The notes under the pieces: generated by a model
What the model was told of the DNA's origin: nothing
Seen by the model: the letters and a program-made list of their open reading frames with translations, nothing else
Databases searched by the model: none
Shown here: one piece after another, positions 26,174 through 35,095 of the stretch
Numbering within the stretch: position 1 is the first letter of the stretch
How the letters are laid out: the number at the start of each line of letters is the position of its first letter
NCBI GenBank assembly: GCA_003343625.1
Contig: QAKV01000042.1
Span: 1-64,000, forward strand
Direction of reading: 5' to 3'
Source: Clostridiales bacterium
Lineage (GTDB): Bacteria > Bacillota > Clostridia > Lachnospirales > Lachnospiraceae
DNA length: 64,000 nt
Translations under genes and position numbers: made by a program

Positions 26174-26730
26174 AATTCGATTCCCTCCTTTTCCAGCTGT
26201 TCCCGCAGCCGGTTCCTGAGCCGGAACAGCTGGGATTTCACCTTGCTTTCACTGACGCGAAATCTGTCCGCTATCTCCCGGACAGAGTCCAGATAAAAGT
26301 ATCGGCGCACGAAAATGTTCCGCCCCTCCTCTCCCAGGCCGCGCAAAAAGCGGTCGATGGCAGCTGCCAGTTCCTTTCCCTCCATCTCCTCTTCCACGCT
26401 CTCCGCAGAGGGGATGCAGTCTTCCAGTTCCGTCAGCACAAGCTCCATTTCCCCGCCGCCCCTTTTTCCGGCGCGGTTCATCCGATAGCGGCTGATGGAG
26501 AGATTTCTCGTGATTTTCCCCAGAAACGCGCAAAGACAGGCCGGCCGCCCCGGCGGCATGCTGCTCCAGGCTCTCAGCCAGGTATCGTTGACGCACTCCT
26601 CGGAATCCTCCCGGCTCTTCAAAATCCGCATGGAAAGGCTCCTGCAATAGTTGCCGTATTTTTTATCCGTTTCCACAATGGCCTCTTCCTCTCTGGCCCA
26701 GTACAAATCTATGATCTTTTCGTCTTCCAT
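26170..26730 (-). CDS. ECF-type sigma-70 family factor
   Basis: The 186-residue protein has region 2 (YGNYCRSLSMRILKSREDSEECVNDTWLRAWSSMPP) and region 4 (EEGRNIFVRRYFYLDSVREIADRFRVSESKVKSQLFRLRNRL). ATG 26730 is preceded by GGGGAGGACGAGG; a longer frame to 26850 lacks such a site. It heads the first of two tandem sigma/anti-sigma modules and is divergent from the ferritin-like gene. Confidence 0.9.
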   Translation of the reverse strand: MEDEKIIDLYWAREEEAIVETDKKYGNYCRSLSMRILKSREDSEECVNDTWLRAWSSMPPGRPACLCAFLGKITRNLSISRYRMNRAGKRGGGEMELVLTELEDCIPSAESVEEEMEGKELAAAIDRFLRGLGEEGRNIFVRRYFYLDSVREIADRFRVSESKVKSQLFRLRNRLREQLEKEGIEL

Positions 26731-26869
26731 CCTCGTCCTCCCCTGTATCTTTTCCCCTGTCCCTTTGCTATATCCGACGCAACAGGGTCGGCCCCGGTCG
26801 CGCATCCAGGCATAAATTCCGTCCCGTTTCACTATAATTTTATCATACATCCCTTCAAAGGAGCCTTTT

Positions 26870-27391
26870 ATGTTATCGTTCTCTTCTCTTTCGGATCCGT
26901 GCCCCTATCCCCCCCTGCGCGTGGAACGCCCCAATCCTCTTTATGCCAGCGAAATGCTTTCCAACATCGGGGCCTGCAACTCGGAAATGTCTGCCATCAG
27001 TCTCTATCTGTATAACAGCACCATCCTGACGCCCGTCAATCGGGAATTCGCGGAAATTTTCCATAAGCTCAGCGCAGTGGAAATGCACCATCTCAATATT
27101 TTCTCCCATCTGGCCCATATGCTCGGTGCGGATCCCAGGCTGTGGACCTGCAGCGGAAAGCGGCCCTGTTACTGGTCTCCCGCCTGCAACCACTATCCCC
27201 GCCAGCTGGTTTCCCTTTTAAAAAACGCCCTGCAGGGTGAGCAGGACGCCATTTTGAAATACCGCCGTCAGGCGGATCAGATCTGCGACGCTTATGTGAC
27301 AGATCTCATAAACAGGATCATTCTGGATGAACAGATCCATGTGGAAATCTTCCGGGAAATGATCGGAATCGCTACAGCCTCAGCTCTCTGA
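26870..27391 (+). CDS. Ferritin-like diiron domain protein
   Basis: The 173-residue protein is all-helical with ferritin/rubrerythrin-like metal ligands: ACNSEMSAISLYLYN (Glu), SAVEMHHLNIFSHL (Glu-x-x-His), GEQDAILKYRRQ (Glu) and LDEQIHVEIFREM (Glu-x-x-His). The N-terminus is Pro-rich (PYPPLRVERPNPLY), and a Cys-rich insertion (CSGKRPCYWSPACNH) lies between the helical pairs. Related proteins occur widely in spore-forming Clostridia. Role is probably iron/peroxide handling (inference). It ends next to a palindromic repeat. Confidence 0.8.
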   Translation: MLSFSSLSDPCPYPPLRVERPNPLYASEMLSNIGACNSEMSAISLYLYNSTILTPVNREFAEIFHKLSAVEMHHLNIFSHLAHMLGADPRLWTCSGKRPCYWSPACNHYPRQLVSLLKNALQGEQDAILKYRRQADQICDAYVTDLINRIILDEQIHVEIFREMIGIATASAL

Positions 27392-27426
27392 CATCCATCC
27401 TGTCGGGGCCGCCTCGACGGAGTGCT

Positions 27427-27469
27427 TTTTTCATACGATAGGAAATATAATTTTCTATCGTATGAAAAA
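27427..27469. repeat. ATACGATAGGAAAT palindrome, third copy
   Basis: Arms 27427-27446 and 27450-27469 form a 20-bp inverted repeat with one mismatch and a 3-nt loop, containing CATACGATAGGAAAT. The left flank (CGGAGTGCTTTTTT) matches the flank of the copy at 5244 (CGGAGCGTCTTTTTTT). It lies between convergent genes and doubles as a bidirectional terminator. Confidence 0.75.
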
Positions 27470-28165
27470 CACCGGCCCCAGACCCAGGCCCCAGGGAGCG
27501 CTCAGAAACGCCCCCCAGACGATGGAGGCTGCGATTCCGATCAGGGAAAGCAAAAAGACGATCCCGCACCGCTTTCTTCGCACCGCCCGCAGGATCCCCA
27601 GAAGCAGCAACGCTACGGAAGCGGCCGCTACGCCGAGAAACAGCCACACGAACAGAAAGCCGTAAAGTCCGGCCTGGTCGACGGCCAACAGGGCGAATAC
27701 GACCAGCATCGCGAATCCCGCAAATCCGGTCAGGCTTCTGATTTCCTCCCGGCGCTCCGCCCGGATCTGTGCCCTTCTCTCCCGTTTTTCCTGTCTGCGC
27801 TGCCGTTTTTCCCCGCGCTTTCGATCCATGGCCCGCGCCTTTTCTTTCCGCAGAAGCTGCTGTTTTTGCCGTGCCGCTTCCTTTTGCTCCTCTTTTTGTG
27901 CGGCCTTTTCCAGGCGCGCTTTCGCGCGAAGCTGCCGCCGGGTGAGCGGCGCGGGTTCCGGCCCCTGCCCCTCCTGCGTCTCTGTCGGCGCTTCTGCGAC
28001 AGCAGGCGCATCCGCAATCGCCGGACTGGCCTCACCTTCCTGCGTCTCTTTCTGGGGTATCGCTTCCTGCTCTTCCCGTTCGTTTTGCATCTCCTGTTTC
28101 TCCTGCATCCGCTGCCGGATCAGCGCTCCCGCATCCCGTTCTTCTCTCGTTTCCATCTCCCTCAC
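27455..28165 (-). CDS. Charged coiled-coil membrane protein
   Basis: I do not recognise this 236-residue protein. The first 150 residues are highly charged, with long Glu/Arg/Lys/Gln-rich helical stretches (RRQLRAKARLEKAAQKEEQKEAARQ) likely to form a coiled coil. The last 90 residues contain two to three membrane helices (GFAGFAMLVVFALLAVDQ, YGFLFVWLFLGVAAASVALLLLGIL, FLLSLIGIAASIVWGAF). The end of the coding region, including the last residues and the TAG stop, lies inside the palindromic repeat. The GTG start at 28165 overlaps the HD gene stop; ATG 28156 is an alternative. Confidence 0.65.
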   Translation of the reverse strand: MREMETREERDAGALIRQRMQEKQEMQNEREEQEAIPQKETQEGEASPAIADAPAVAEAPTETQEGQGPEPAPLTRRQLRAKARLEKAAQKEEQKEAARQKQQLLRKEKARAMDRKRGEKRQRRQEKRERRAQIRAERREEIRSLTGFAGFAMLVVFALLAVDQAGLYGFLFVWLFLGVAAASVALLLLGILRAVRRKRCGIVFLLSLIGIAASIVWGAFLSAPWGLGLGPVFFIR

Positions 28166-28752
28166 CTGTCCTTTTGTCGCGAAGCTTCCTCCGCAATTTT
28201 CTCCTTCGTCCGCCTCACCGCTTCTTCCTGCAACGCTTCCAGCGCAGGAAAGCCCTTTACGTTTGCGGCGGCGTAGGTCTGCTGCAGTTCATATTCCAGG
28301 GGCAGCCAGGTGGCGATATCGCTCTCGTTGTGCGAGATGACCGCCTCCAGCCGGTCCAGGGCTTTATAGAGTTTCGCCTCTTTCGTCTCCTGGGCTTCCA
28401 TCTCCGCAAACATCCCGAGCAGTTCCTTCTCCAGCGGTTCGGGCAGCCCTTTCAGCAGCGCCCCGACGGCCTCCCTCTCCGTCCGCTCGTGATCCCCGTT
28501 CTTGACGAAAGTGGGAATGTCCCCGGTAACCGCTTCTCCGATATCGTGGATCAGGCACATCCGGATGACGCGATCGATATCGACAGCCCCTAACTCGTCC
28601 TTGAGCAGATACGCCATCAGCGCCGTCCTCCAGGAATGCGCGGCCACCGTCTCCGGTTCCCCGTCCGCAGTGACGCAATGACGCCGTACGGACTTGAGCT
28701 TTTCCACACGATTCAGAAAATCCGTAAACTGCTTTGCAAAACAAACGTCCAT
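28162..28752 (-). CDS. HD domain hydrolase (YfbR/HDDC2-like nucleotidase)
   Basis: The 196-residue protein has the metal-binding HD pattern: TVAAHSWRTALMAYLL (His), MCLIHDIGEAVTGDIPTF (His-Asp then Glu and Asp), and the later LDRLEAVISHNESD (Asp). This arrangement is typical of the YfbR/HDDC2 group, which includes 5'-deoxynucleotidases. ATG 28752 is chosen because GGAGGAAGTCGG lies before it; an earlier ATG at 28779 has none. It is divergent from the two-component system. Confidence 0.88.
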   Translation of the reverse strand: MDVCFAKQFTDFLNRVEKLKSVRRHCVTADGEPETVAAHSWRTALMAYLLKDELGAVDIDRVIRMCLIHDIGEAVTGDIPTFVKNGDHERTEREAVGALLKGLPEPLEKELLGMFAEMEAQETKEAKLYKALDRLEAVISHNESDIATWLPLEYELQQTYAAANVKGFPALEALQEEAVRRTKEKIAEEASRQKDR

Positions 28753-28881
28753 CCGACTTCCTCCGTTTCGTTTTCCCATACGGAAATCCGGCGGGTTTTT
28801 CCTCCGGCGTTCCCGTTTTATTGTAGCAAGCCGTCGGCGCTGTGGCTAGCCAAAACCGAGCTTTTTCGAAAAAATTAAAAA

Positions 28882-28910
28882 TTTCCAAAATCCGGAGACC
28901 ATAGTATAAT
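28882..28910 (+). promoter_or_regulatory. Promoter of the two-component/ABC operon
   Basis: A perfect TATAAT (28905-28910) lies 57 bp before the response regulator, with a weak TTTCCA at 17 bp spacing in an AT-rich tract. Confidence 0.5.
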
Positions 28911-28966
28911 GGGGGGCAGGACAAACCGGAAATCATTTCGCATGATAGGGAGGATGGGAGCAGCGC

Positions 28967-29656
28967 ATGAAACGCATTTTCTTCGTGGAGGATGATCTGA
29001 GTTTAATCAACGGCCTGTCCTTTGCGCTCCAAAAGCAGGGGTATGAGCTGACGGTTTCGAGGACGAAGGCCGAAGCCGAACAAATCTGGAAAAAAGGCGG
29101 CTACGATCTGATTCTTTTGGACGTGACCCTTCCCGACGGCTCCGGGTTCGATTTATGCAAAAAGATCCGGGAAACTTCCAAAGTGCCGATTCTGTTTCTG
29201 ACAGCGGCCGACGAGGAAACGGACATCATCATGGGGCTCGATATCGGCGGAGACGATTACATGACCAAACCGTTCAAACTGTCGATCTTCCTTTCGAGGG
29301 TGAACGCGCTTCTGCGCAGGAGCGAAAATTTCAACCGAAGCAGCACGGAGCTGAGCTCCAACGGGATACGGGTCAACCTTCTCAAAGGGGAGGTTACCAA
29401 AAACGGCGCGCCGCTGGATCTGACGGCCGGCGAGTATAAACTGCTGTGCTTTTTTCTGGAAAATCCCGATATCGTCCTCTCGCCGGAACAGATTCTCGGC
29501 AAGCTCTGGGATTGCGACGGAAACTATATCGACAGCAGCGCCCTGACCGTTTATATCCGCAGACTGCGCGCGAAAATCGAGGACGATCCCGCAAAGCCGG
29601 ATCATATCGTGACCGTCCGGCGCATGGGGTACAAATGGAATGAGAGGAAAGCATGA
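28967..29656 (+). CDS. OmpR-family response regulator
   Basis: The 229-residue protein has a receiver domain (FFVEDDLSLINGL, phosphoacceptor Asp in YDLILLDVTLPDGSG, Lys in DDYMTKPFKLSIF) and a winged-helix DNA-binding domain ending VTVRRMGYKWNERKA. Its stop overlaps the histidine kinase start (ATGA). It should control the downstream ABC/FtsX exporter, as in BceRS/VanRS-like systems that answer cell-envelope antimicrobials. Confidence 0.95.
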   Translation: MKRIFFVEDDLSLINGLSFALQKQGYELTVSRTKAEAEQIWKKGGYDLILLDVTLPDGSGFDLCKKIRETSKVPILFLTAADEETDIIMGLDIGGDDYMTKPFKLSIFLSRVNALLRRSENFNRSSTELSSNGIRVNLLKGEVTKNGAPLDLTAGEYKLLCFFLENPDIVLSPEQILGKLWDCDGNYIDSSALTVYIRRLRAKIEDDPAKPDHIVTVRRMGYKWNERKA

Positions 29657-30702
29657 GGACTGTCATGAAAATTCTGGTCAATCGAAAAATCAAGCGGCTT
29701 TTTGGCTGTGCGCTGTCTGCCATCGCCGTTTTTTCCCTGCTTTCCGCCGCCTGGGTCGGATTTTGTTTTCCGAATGCGGCGCTGGTGGTATCTCTGTCTT
29801 TCCTGGGGACAGCGATTTCTGTTTCCGCAATCCTGTACCGGTATTTCCGGGAGGAAAACGAAATCCTAGAGGATGCCGTCGTCCGGATCAGGGACTATCT
29901 CTCCGGGCATCGGAATGTCCGCATCGAAAGCGACGAGGAGGGGGAATTGTATCGGCTGTTCCACGAGGTCAATTCTCTTGCGGCGATCCTGAACGCCCAT
30001 GCCGAGAGCGAAGCGCGCTCCAAAACGTTTCTGAAACACACGATTTCGGATATTTCCCACCAGCTCAAGACGCCTCTGGCCGCACTGAATATCTACAACG
30101 GGCTGATGCAGCAGGAAGCGGACGCCTCGCCTGCGATCCGGGAATTCGCAGCGCTGTCGGAACAGGAGCTGGATCGGATCGAAGCCCTCGTCCAAAGCCT
30201 TTTGAAAATCGCCAAATTGGATGCGGGAACCATCGTTTTCGAAAAAGAGCTGCAAAACATATCCGAAATGATGAGCGATCTGGAAAGGCGTTTCTCCTGT
30301 CAGGCCGAGCAGGAGGGAAAGCATCTCGTTTTCTCCGGCGACGATGCAATGACTCTGCTCTGCGATCGAAACTGGCTGACAGAGGCGATCAGCAATCTGA
30401 TCAAAAACGCGTTCGACCATACGAAGGAGGGCGACATCATCCGCGTGGAATGGAGCCGTTGCGCTTCGATGGTGCAGATCGCCGTACAGGATGACGGCAA
30501 CGGCATCCATCCGGAGGATCTGCCCCATATTTTCAAACGCTTTTATCGCAGCCGATTTTCCGAAGAGAAACAGGGGATCGGTCTGGGGCTGCCGCTGACG
30601 AAAGCGATCATAGAAGCCCACGGCGGAACCGTCGAAGCGGACAGCGATCCCGGAACCGGCACAGTTTTCACCGTCAATTTTCTGATTCCTACAAAATTGT
30701 AG
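29653..30702 (+). CDS. Sensor histidine kinase
   Basis: This 349-residue protein has two N-terminal transmembrane helices (about 15-60) with almost no extracellular loop. That is the intramembrane-sensing layout seen for kinases paired with ABC exporters. The phosphoacceptor His is in ISDISHQLKTPLAALNIY, with N box LIKNAFDHTKEGD and G boxes VQDDGNGIHPEDL and GIGLGLPLTKAII. It is translationally coupled to the response regulator. Confidence 0.95.
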   Translation: MRTVMKILVNRKIKRLFGCALSAIAVFSLLSAAWVGFCFPNAALVVSLSFLGTAISVSAILYRYFREENEILEDAVVRIRDYLSGHRNVRIESDEEGELYRLFHEVNSLAAILNAHAESEARSKTFLKHTISDISHQLKTPLAALNIYNGLMQQEADASPAIREFAALSEQELDRIEALVQSLLKIAKLDAGTIVFEKELQNISEMMSDLERRFSCQAEQEGKHLVFSGDDAMTLLCDRNWLTEAISNLIKNAFDHTKEGDIIRVEWSRCASMVQIAVQDDGNGIHPEDLPHIFKRFYRSRFSEEKQGIGLGLPLTKAIIEAHGGTVEADSDPGTGTVFTVNFLIPTKL

Positions 30703-30775
30703 GCTCTGCGTCATGAGGCGGTAGGATTGACATGTTACTCTTTCTACAACAAAACAGAAAGAGGTGTTGAATGAA

Positions 30776-31459
30776 ATGAACTTGTTAGAGGTCAAAGAGA
30801 TTTCGAAAACATACGGAACCGGAGAAGCCTCCGTCCACGCCTTAAAGAAGGCGTCTTTCTCCGTGCCCAAAGGCGAATTCGTGGCCGTTATGGGCGAATC
30901 CGGATCCGGCAAAAGCACGCTGCTGCATATCATCGGCGCGCTGGACACGCCTTCTTCCGGCAGGGTATTTCTCGACGGCAAAGATATTTTCGCTATGAAA
31001 GAGAGAAATCTGACCGTTTTCCGCCGGCGGAACATCGGATTCATCTTCCAGAGCTTCAATCTGATCCCGGAACTGACCGTCGAGCAAAACATGATCTTTC
31101 CGGTGCTGCTGGACTATCAAAAGCCGGACGAAAAGTATCTGGAAGAACTGCTGGCGGTACTCGGTCTGCAAAACCGCCGCCGTCATCTGCCCGGCCAACT
31201 CTCCGGCGGCCAACAGCAGCGAGCAGCCATCGGCAGGGCGCTGATGACCCGTCCAGCTCTGATTCTGGCGGATGAGCCCACCGGCAATCTGGATACGAAA
31301 AACACCGGCGAGGTCATCGCACTGCTGAAGGAGGCCTCCAGACGATATGAGCAGACCATCGTAATGATCACCCACAGCAGGAGCATCGCCCAGACCGCCG
31401 ACCGGATCCTGCAGGTCTCCGACGGCATGGTGACGGATTTCGGGAGGTGCCGCGAATGA
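30776..31459 (+). CDS. ABC transporter ATP-binding protein (MacB/BceA type)
   Basis: The 227-residue ATPase has Walker A GESGSGKSTLLHII, Q loop FIFQSFNLIPEL, signature LSGGQQQRAAIGRAL, Walker B LILADEPTGNLD and H loop IVMITHSRSIA. The start MNLLEVKEISKTYGTGEAS at 30776 is typical of the family; an in-frame GTG at 30764 is an alternative. It overlaps the permease start as ATGA. Confidence 0.95.
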   Translation: MNLLEVKEISKTYGTGEASVHALKKASFSVPKGEFVAVMGESGSGKSTLLHIIGALDTPSSGRVFLDGKDIFAMKERNLTVFRRRNIGFIFQSFNLIPELTVEQNMIFPVLLDYQKPDEKYLEELLAVLGLQNRRRHLPGQLSGGQQQRAAIGRALMTRPALILADEPTGNLDTKNTGEVIALLKEASRRYEQTIVMITHSRSIAQTADRILQVSDGMVTDFGRCRE

Positions 31460-33270
31460 AAAGCTATTTGAGCCTGATTCCGATTTCCGCGAAAGTGCAC
31501 CGGCGCCAGAACCGCATGACGCTTCTGTGCATCATCTTCGCCGTGTTTCTGGTCACGGCCATTTTCAGCATGGCCGAAATGGGCGCCAGAATGGAGCAAA
31601 TGCGGTTGGCGGAAAAGCACGGTGGCTTTTCCCTCCAAAGCCTTATGGACAACTCCCTGGGGCAGACCCTCCTTCTGACGGCGGCAGCCCTTTTCCTGCT
31701 GGTTCTGATCGCCGGCGCGCTGATGATTTCCAGCAGTTTAAACAGCAGCGTGGCGCAGAGGACGCAGTTCTTCGGGATGATGCGCTGTCTCGGTATGAGC
31801 AGACAGCAGATCGTCCGCTTTGTACGGCTGGAAGCCCTGAACTGGTGTAAAACCGCCATTCCCGTCGGCCTCGCCCTCGGAGTTATCGCTTCCTGGGGCC
31901 TGTGCGCCGCTCTGCACTTTTTGGTGGGGGAAGAATTTTCCCATATTCCGCTTTTCGGCATCAGCGCTGCCGGGATCGGCAGCGGCGTTTTGGTAGGAGT
32001 CGTCACCGTCCTGTTGGCCGCCGGATCCCCCGCAAAACGAGCCTCAGGGGTGACGCCCATGGCCGCGGTCTCCGGCAATTCGGAAGGCATACAAACATCG
32101 CGCCGTTCGATCCGCGCGCGATCTCTTAAAGTCGAAACGGCGCTGGGCATCCATCACGCCGTCTGCGCGAAGAAAAACCTGATCCTGATGACCGGCTCCT
32201 TCGCGCTCAGCATCCTGCTGTTTTTGAGTTTTTCGGTTCTCATCGATTTCGTGGATTTCCTGATGCCCCAATCGGCAGCCGCTTCCGATCTCGACGTCAC
32301 GAACAGCGACAACATCAATTCCATCCGCAGCGGGCTGCCGGAAACGCTGGAGGACATGACAGGCGTGAAACGGGTCTATGGGCGCCGGAGCTGTTTTGAT
32401 CTCCCTGCCGGGCTGGCGGGCGATCCTGCTCTTTTGGATACCGTCGACCTGGTTTCCTTCGACGAGTTCGATTTGAAATGCCTCAAAAAAGACGGGGCGC
32501 TGCCATGGGGCAGCGATCTCAAAAAGGTCTTTGGCGACAGCGGATACGCTCTCGCCACCTGGGATCCCGACTGCGCCTGGAAAATCGGGGATCAAATCCT
32601 CATCGGCGGGGAAAAGCTCACCATCGCAGGGCTGCTCAGGTACGATCCCTTCAGCGGGGACGGCCTCACCGGCGGAAAAATCACCCTCATCGTTTCCGGG
32701 GAGACTTTTGCCAGAATAACGGGCGTGACGGATTATTCCCTTCTCATGGTGCAGCTCGCTTCCGACGCCACACAGGACGATGTGGAGGCGATCCGCAACG
32801 CGGTCGAAAGCTTCGGTTATACCCTGAATGACAAACGGGATCAGAGTACCTCCGGCACATACTTCGCATTTGTGGCATGTGTCTATGGGTTTTTGGGGAT
32901 CATAGCGCTGGTCGCGGTGCTGAACATCGTCAACAGCATTTCCATGAGCGTTTCCGCCCGTACCAGGCAATACGGCGCCATGCGGGCGGTGGGGATGGAC
33001 GGACGCCAGATCGCGAAAATGATCGCGGCCGAAGCCTTTACTTACGCGTTTTGGGGCTGCGCGATCGGCTGTGCGGCGGGTCTTCCCTTCAGCAAACTGC
33101 TCTGGGACTTTCTGATCGCCGACCACTTCCCCTACGCGGTCTGGAGCCTGCCGGTGAAATCGCTGGCGGTCATCCTGGCGTTCGTCGCCGCCGCTGCGAT
33201 ATCCGCCGCGTACGCTCCGTCCAGACGGATGCGAAATCTCTCCGTGGCGGAAACCATCCGGCAGTTATGA
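31456..33270 (+). CDS. ABC transporter permease, two-FtsX-domain type
   Basis: The 604-residue membrane protein has an N-terminal helix, two FtsX domains (helices about 75-200 and 460-600), and a roughly 200-residue extracellular domain between them (LMPQSAAASDLDVTNSDNI to YTLNDKRDQ). The second domain contains VSARTRQYGAMRAVGMDGRQI, the typical permease coupling-loop stretch. With the upstream ATPase it forms a MacB/Bce-like mechanotransmission complex, probably for resistance to peptides or envelope-active compounds. Confidence 0.92.
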   Translation: MKSYLSLIPISAKVHRRQNRMTLLCIIFAVFLVTAIFSMAEMGARMEQMRLAEKHGGFSLQSLMDNSLGQTLLLTAAALFLLVLIAGALMISSSLNSSVAQRTQFFGMMRCLGMSRQQIVRFVRLEALNWCKTAIPVGLALGVIASWGLCAALHFLVGEEFSHIPLFGISAAGIGSGVLVGVVTVLLAAGSPAKRASGVTPMAAVSGNSEGIQTSRRSIRARSLKVETALGIHHAVCAKKNLILMTGSFALSILLFLSFSVLIDFVDFLMPQSAAASDLDVTNSDNINSIRSGLPETLEDMTGVKRVYGRRSCFDLPAGLAGDPALLDTVDLVSFDEFDLKCLKKDGALPWGSDLKKVFGDSGYALATWDPDCAWKIGDQILIGGEKLTIAGLLRYDPFSGDGLTGGKITLIVSGETFARITGVTDYSLLMVQLASDATQDDVEAIRNAVESFGYTLNDKRDQSTSGTYFAFVACVYGFLGIIALVAVLNIVNSISMSVSARTRQYGAMRAVGMDGRQIAKMIAAEAFTYAFWGCAIGCAAGLPFSKLLWDFLIADHFPYAVWSLPVKSLAVILAFVAAAAISAAYAPSRRMRNLSVAETIRQL

Positions 33271-33284
33271 TATTCAGGCCGGCT

Positions 33285-34826
33285 TTACTCCTGGCCCCAT
33301 AGCTCCGCCAGCTCCCCGGCGGCCTGACGGGAAACGTTGAAATCGCGGATGCCCATCTCTTCCGTCCGAACCTGAATCTTGTCCAGATAGGACTCAAACG
33401 GCCAGGTATCGTCCCAGACGGCCGCAGTCTCCGGATCCAGGAGGATCGGGGCCGCATCCGCAGAGAGGGAACTCAGATAGCCGTAATCATCGTATTTCCC
33501 GGCCTGCATGGCAGCGATATCATACCGGGCGATCCAGTAATCCGGCCTGCCGAAAGCGGGCAGAAGATACAGGGCGGCGACTGTCACGGTACAATAAGCG
33601 AACAGGGGGAATCCCTTCCAATAAATGGACACGATGACTCCCGCGAACACCAGCGCGATGACCCCCAGCGCCCAGAGGACGAACAGCCGCAGGAAGGTGA
33701 GGTGATAGTTCTGGATGTAGAGCAACATCCGGTAGGCGCTGGACGCGATCATGATATAAGTCATCAGGGAGATGGCTGTCAGCACGGCCCTGAGCGCCCT
33801 GCTCTCTTCGAAGGCCGCCAGACAGACCAGCACCAGCGCCAGATTGATCAGGCAGACGAACAAAAGCTGGAAAAATCCCTGTCGGGCGTATTGTGCCCAG
33901 GTCAGGCCATCCGGCAGCCGCATCTTTCCCCAGAACAGATAGGCCACCTGTATTCCGCAAAAAAACAGATAAACCAGAGCCGTCACGGAAGTGAATGCGA
34001 GGGCTGAAACGGGCTGATACTTTTTCTTTTCTTTCCCATTTCCCGGCGCAGGAGCGTTCGTCAGATCGGCGGTCAGCCCCCGCATGTAGCTGTAAGAGAG
34101 GACGAAGATCAGGGCGGTCAGCGCAATCATCCCTCCCGTATTCCACAAATTCATCCCTTCCGCCGCGCGCTCCAGCAAATCCGAAAAGACTGCGTCCGCG
34201 CTGATCAGAAGGGCCAGAATGACGATCAGGAAGGGGATCGCGGCCAAAAGGCCGATGGCCGCAGCCTGAAAGCGCCCGCCTTTTTTCTTCCGGTCCCGCT
34301 CCCCCAGCCAGCCGAAGCCGTCCCGGAAAGGCGTGTCCAGACAGCTCAGCGTTTCCGCCAGGCTCCGGCAAATCCGGCACAGCCATGTGAAAAAATCCCA
34401 TTCCTTCGTGCGGTAAAACTGCCGCATCACCAGGACGACGGTGAGCAGAAAGATCCCCGTTTTCGTCATCAGATGGATCTTCCCGTCCGCAGTCAGGCAC
34501 ACGGAAATCCCCAGCAAAAGGAGGACGCCCGCGTAGAGGCCGTCAAGGGCGTCTTTTCTTCCACTGCCGCTGTTCCCGGAAAGAACCCTGAACTTTTTCG
34601 TACAGAAGGAAAAATAGAACAGGGTTCCTGCGACGAAAAAAGGGTATGTGATCCCTGAGGCGTTGCGATACAGGCAAAACGTGTAAAACAGCGCATACAG
34701 GGCGCTGGCTCCTCCCAGAACCGGAAACGGGATGACCGGCCGCGCGATCCCCGGCCGCTTTTCCTGCGGCATTTTCTGCTGCGCGCTCTTATTTTCTTCT
34801 CTTTCTTTTCTTCCTTCATCGTTCAT
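33285..34826 (-). CDS. DUF4173/DUF4153 multi-pass membrane protein
   Basis: This 513-residue protein has about 12 hydrophobic helices after a charged cytoplasmic N-terminus (MNDEGRKEREENKSAQQKMPQ). It ends in a soluble tail with FGRPDYWIARYDIAAMQAGKYDDYGYLSSLSADAAPIL, typical of DUF4173 proteins. Function is unknown. AGGAGGGAACGATC precedes ATG at 34826. It is the last of three co-oriented genes with the small HTH regulator and the DUF2975 protein, an association often seen in Firmicutes. Confidence 0.85.
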   Translation of the reverse strand: MNDEGRKEREENKSAQQKMPQEKRPGIARPVIPFPVLGGASALYALFYTFCLYRNASGITYPFFVAGTLFYFSFCTKKFRVLSGNSGSGRKDALDGLYAGVLLLLGISVCLTADGKIHLMTKTGIFLLTVVLVMRQFYRTKEWDFFTWLCRICRSLAETLSCLDTPFRDGFGWLGERDRKKKGGRFQAAAIGLLAAIPFLIVILALLISADAVFSDLLERAAEGMNLWNTGGMIALTALIFVLSYSYMRGLTADLTNAPAPGNGKEKKKYQPVSALAFTSVTALVYLFFCGIQVAYLFWGKMRLPDGLTWAQYARQGFFQLLFVCLINLALVLVCLAAFEESRALRAVLTAISLMTYIMIASSAYRMLLYIQNYHLTFLRLFVLWALGVIALVFAGVIVSIYWKGFPLFAYCTVTVAALYLLPAFGRPDYWIARYDIAAMQAGKYDDYGYLSSLSADAAPILLDPETAAVWDDTWPFESYLDKIQVRTEEMGIRDFNVSRQAAGELAELWGQE

Positions 34827-34845
34827 GATCGTTCCCTCCTTTTCC

Positions 34846-35085
34846 TCAGGCCTTTCGTTCCCCGTCTCCCGCGGCCTCATCGTCCTCCACATATTGCAGG
34901 ATGTCCCCGGGCTGGCAGTCCAGCGCCCGGCAGATCGCGTTTAAGGTGGACAGGCGCACCGCCTTCGCCTTATTGTTTTTCAGGATCGAAAGGTTGGCCA
35001 GGGTGATGTCCACCTCCCCCGCCAGTTCCGTCAGGCCTTTTTTGCGTTTGGCCATCATGACGTCCAGATTGATGATAATCGACAT
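34846..35085 (-). CDS. YozG-like Cro/XRE helix-turn-helix regulator
   Basis: The 79-residue protein is a minimal Cro/C1-type DNA-binding domain: MIINLDVMMAKRKKGLTELAGEVDITLANLSILKNNKAKAVRLSTLNAICRALDCQPGDILQY is the recognisable shape. It is nearly always encoded next to a DUF2975 membrane protein, as here (10 bp apart). An acidic tail follows the HTH. It likely controls its own operon. Confidence 0.92.
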   Translation of the reverse strand: MSIIINLDVMMAKRKKGLTELAGEVDITLANLSILKNNKAKAVRLSTLNAICRALDCQPGDILQYVEDDEAAGDGERKA

Positions 35086-35095
35086 GGCCCACCTC

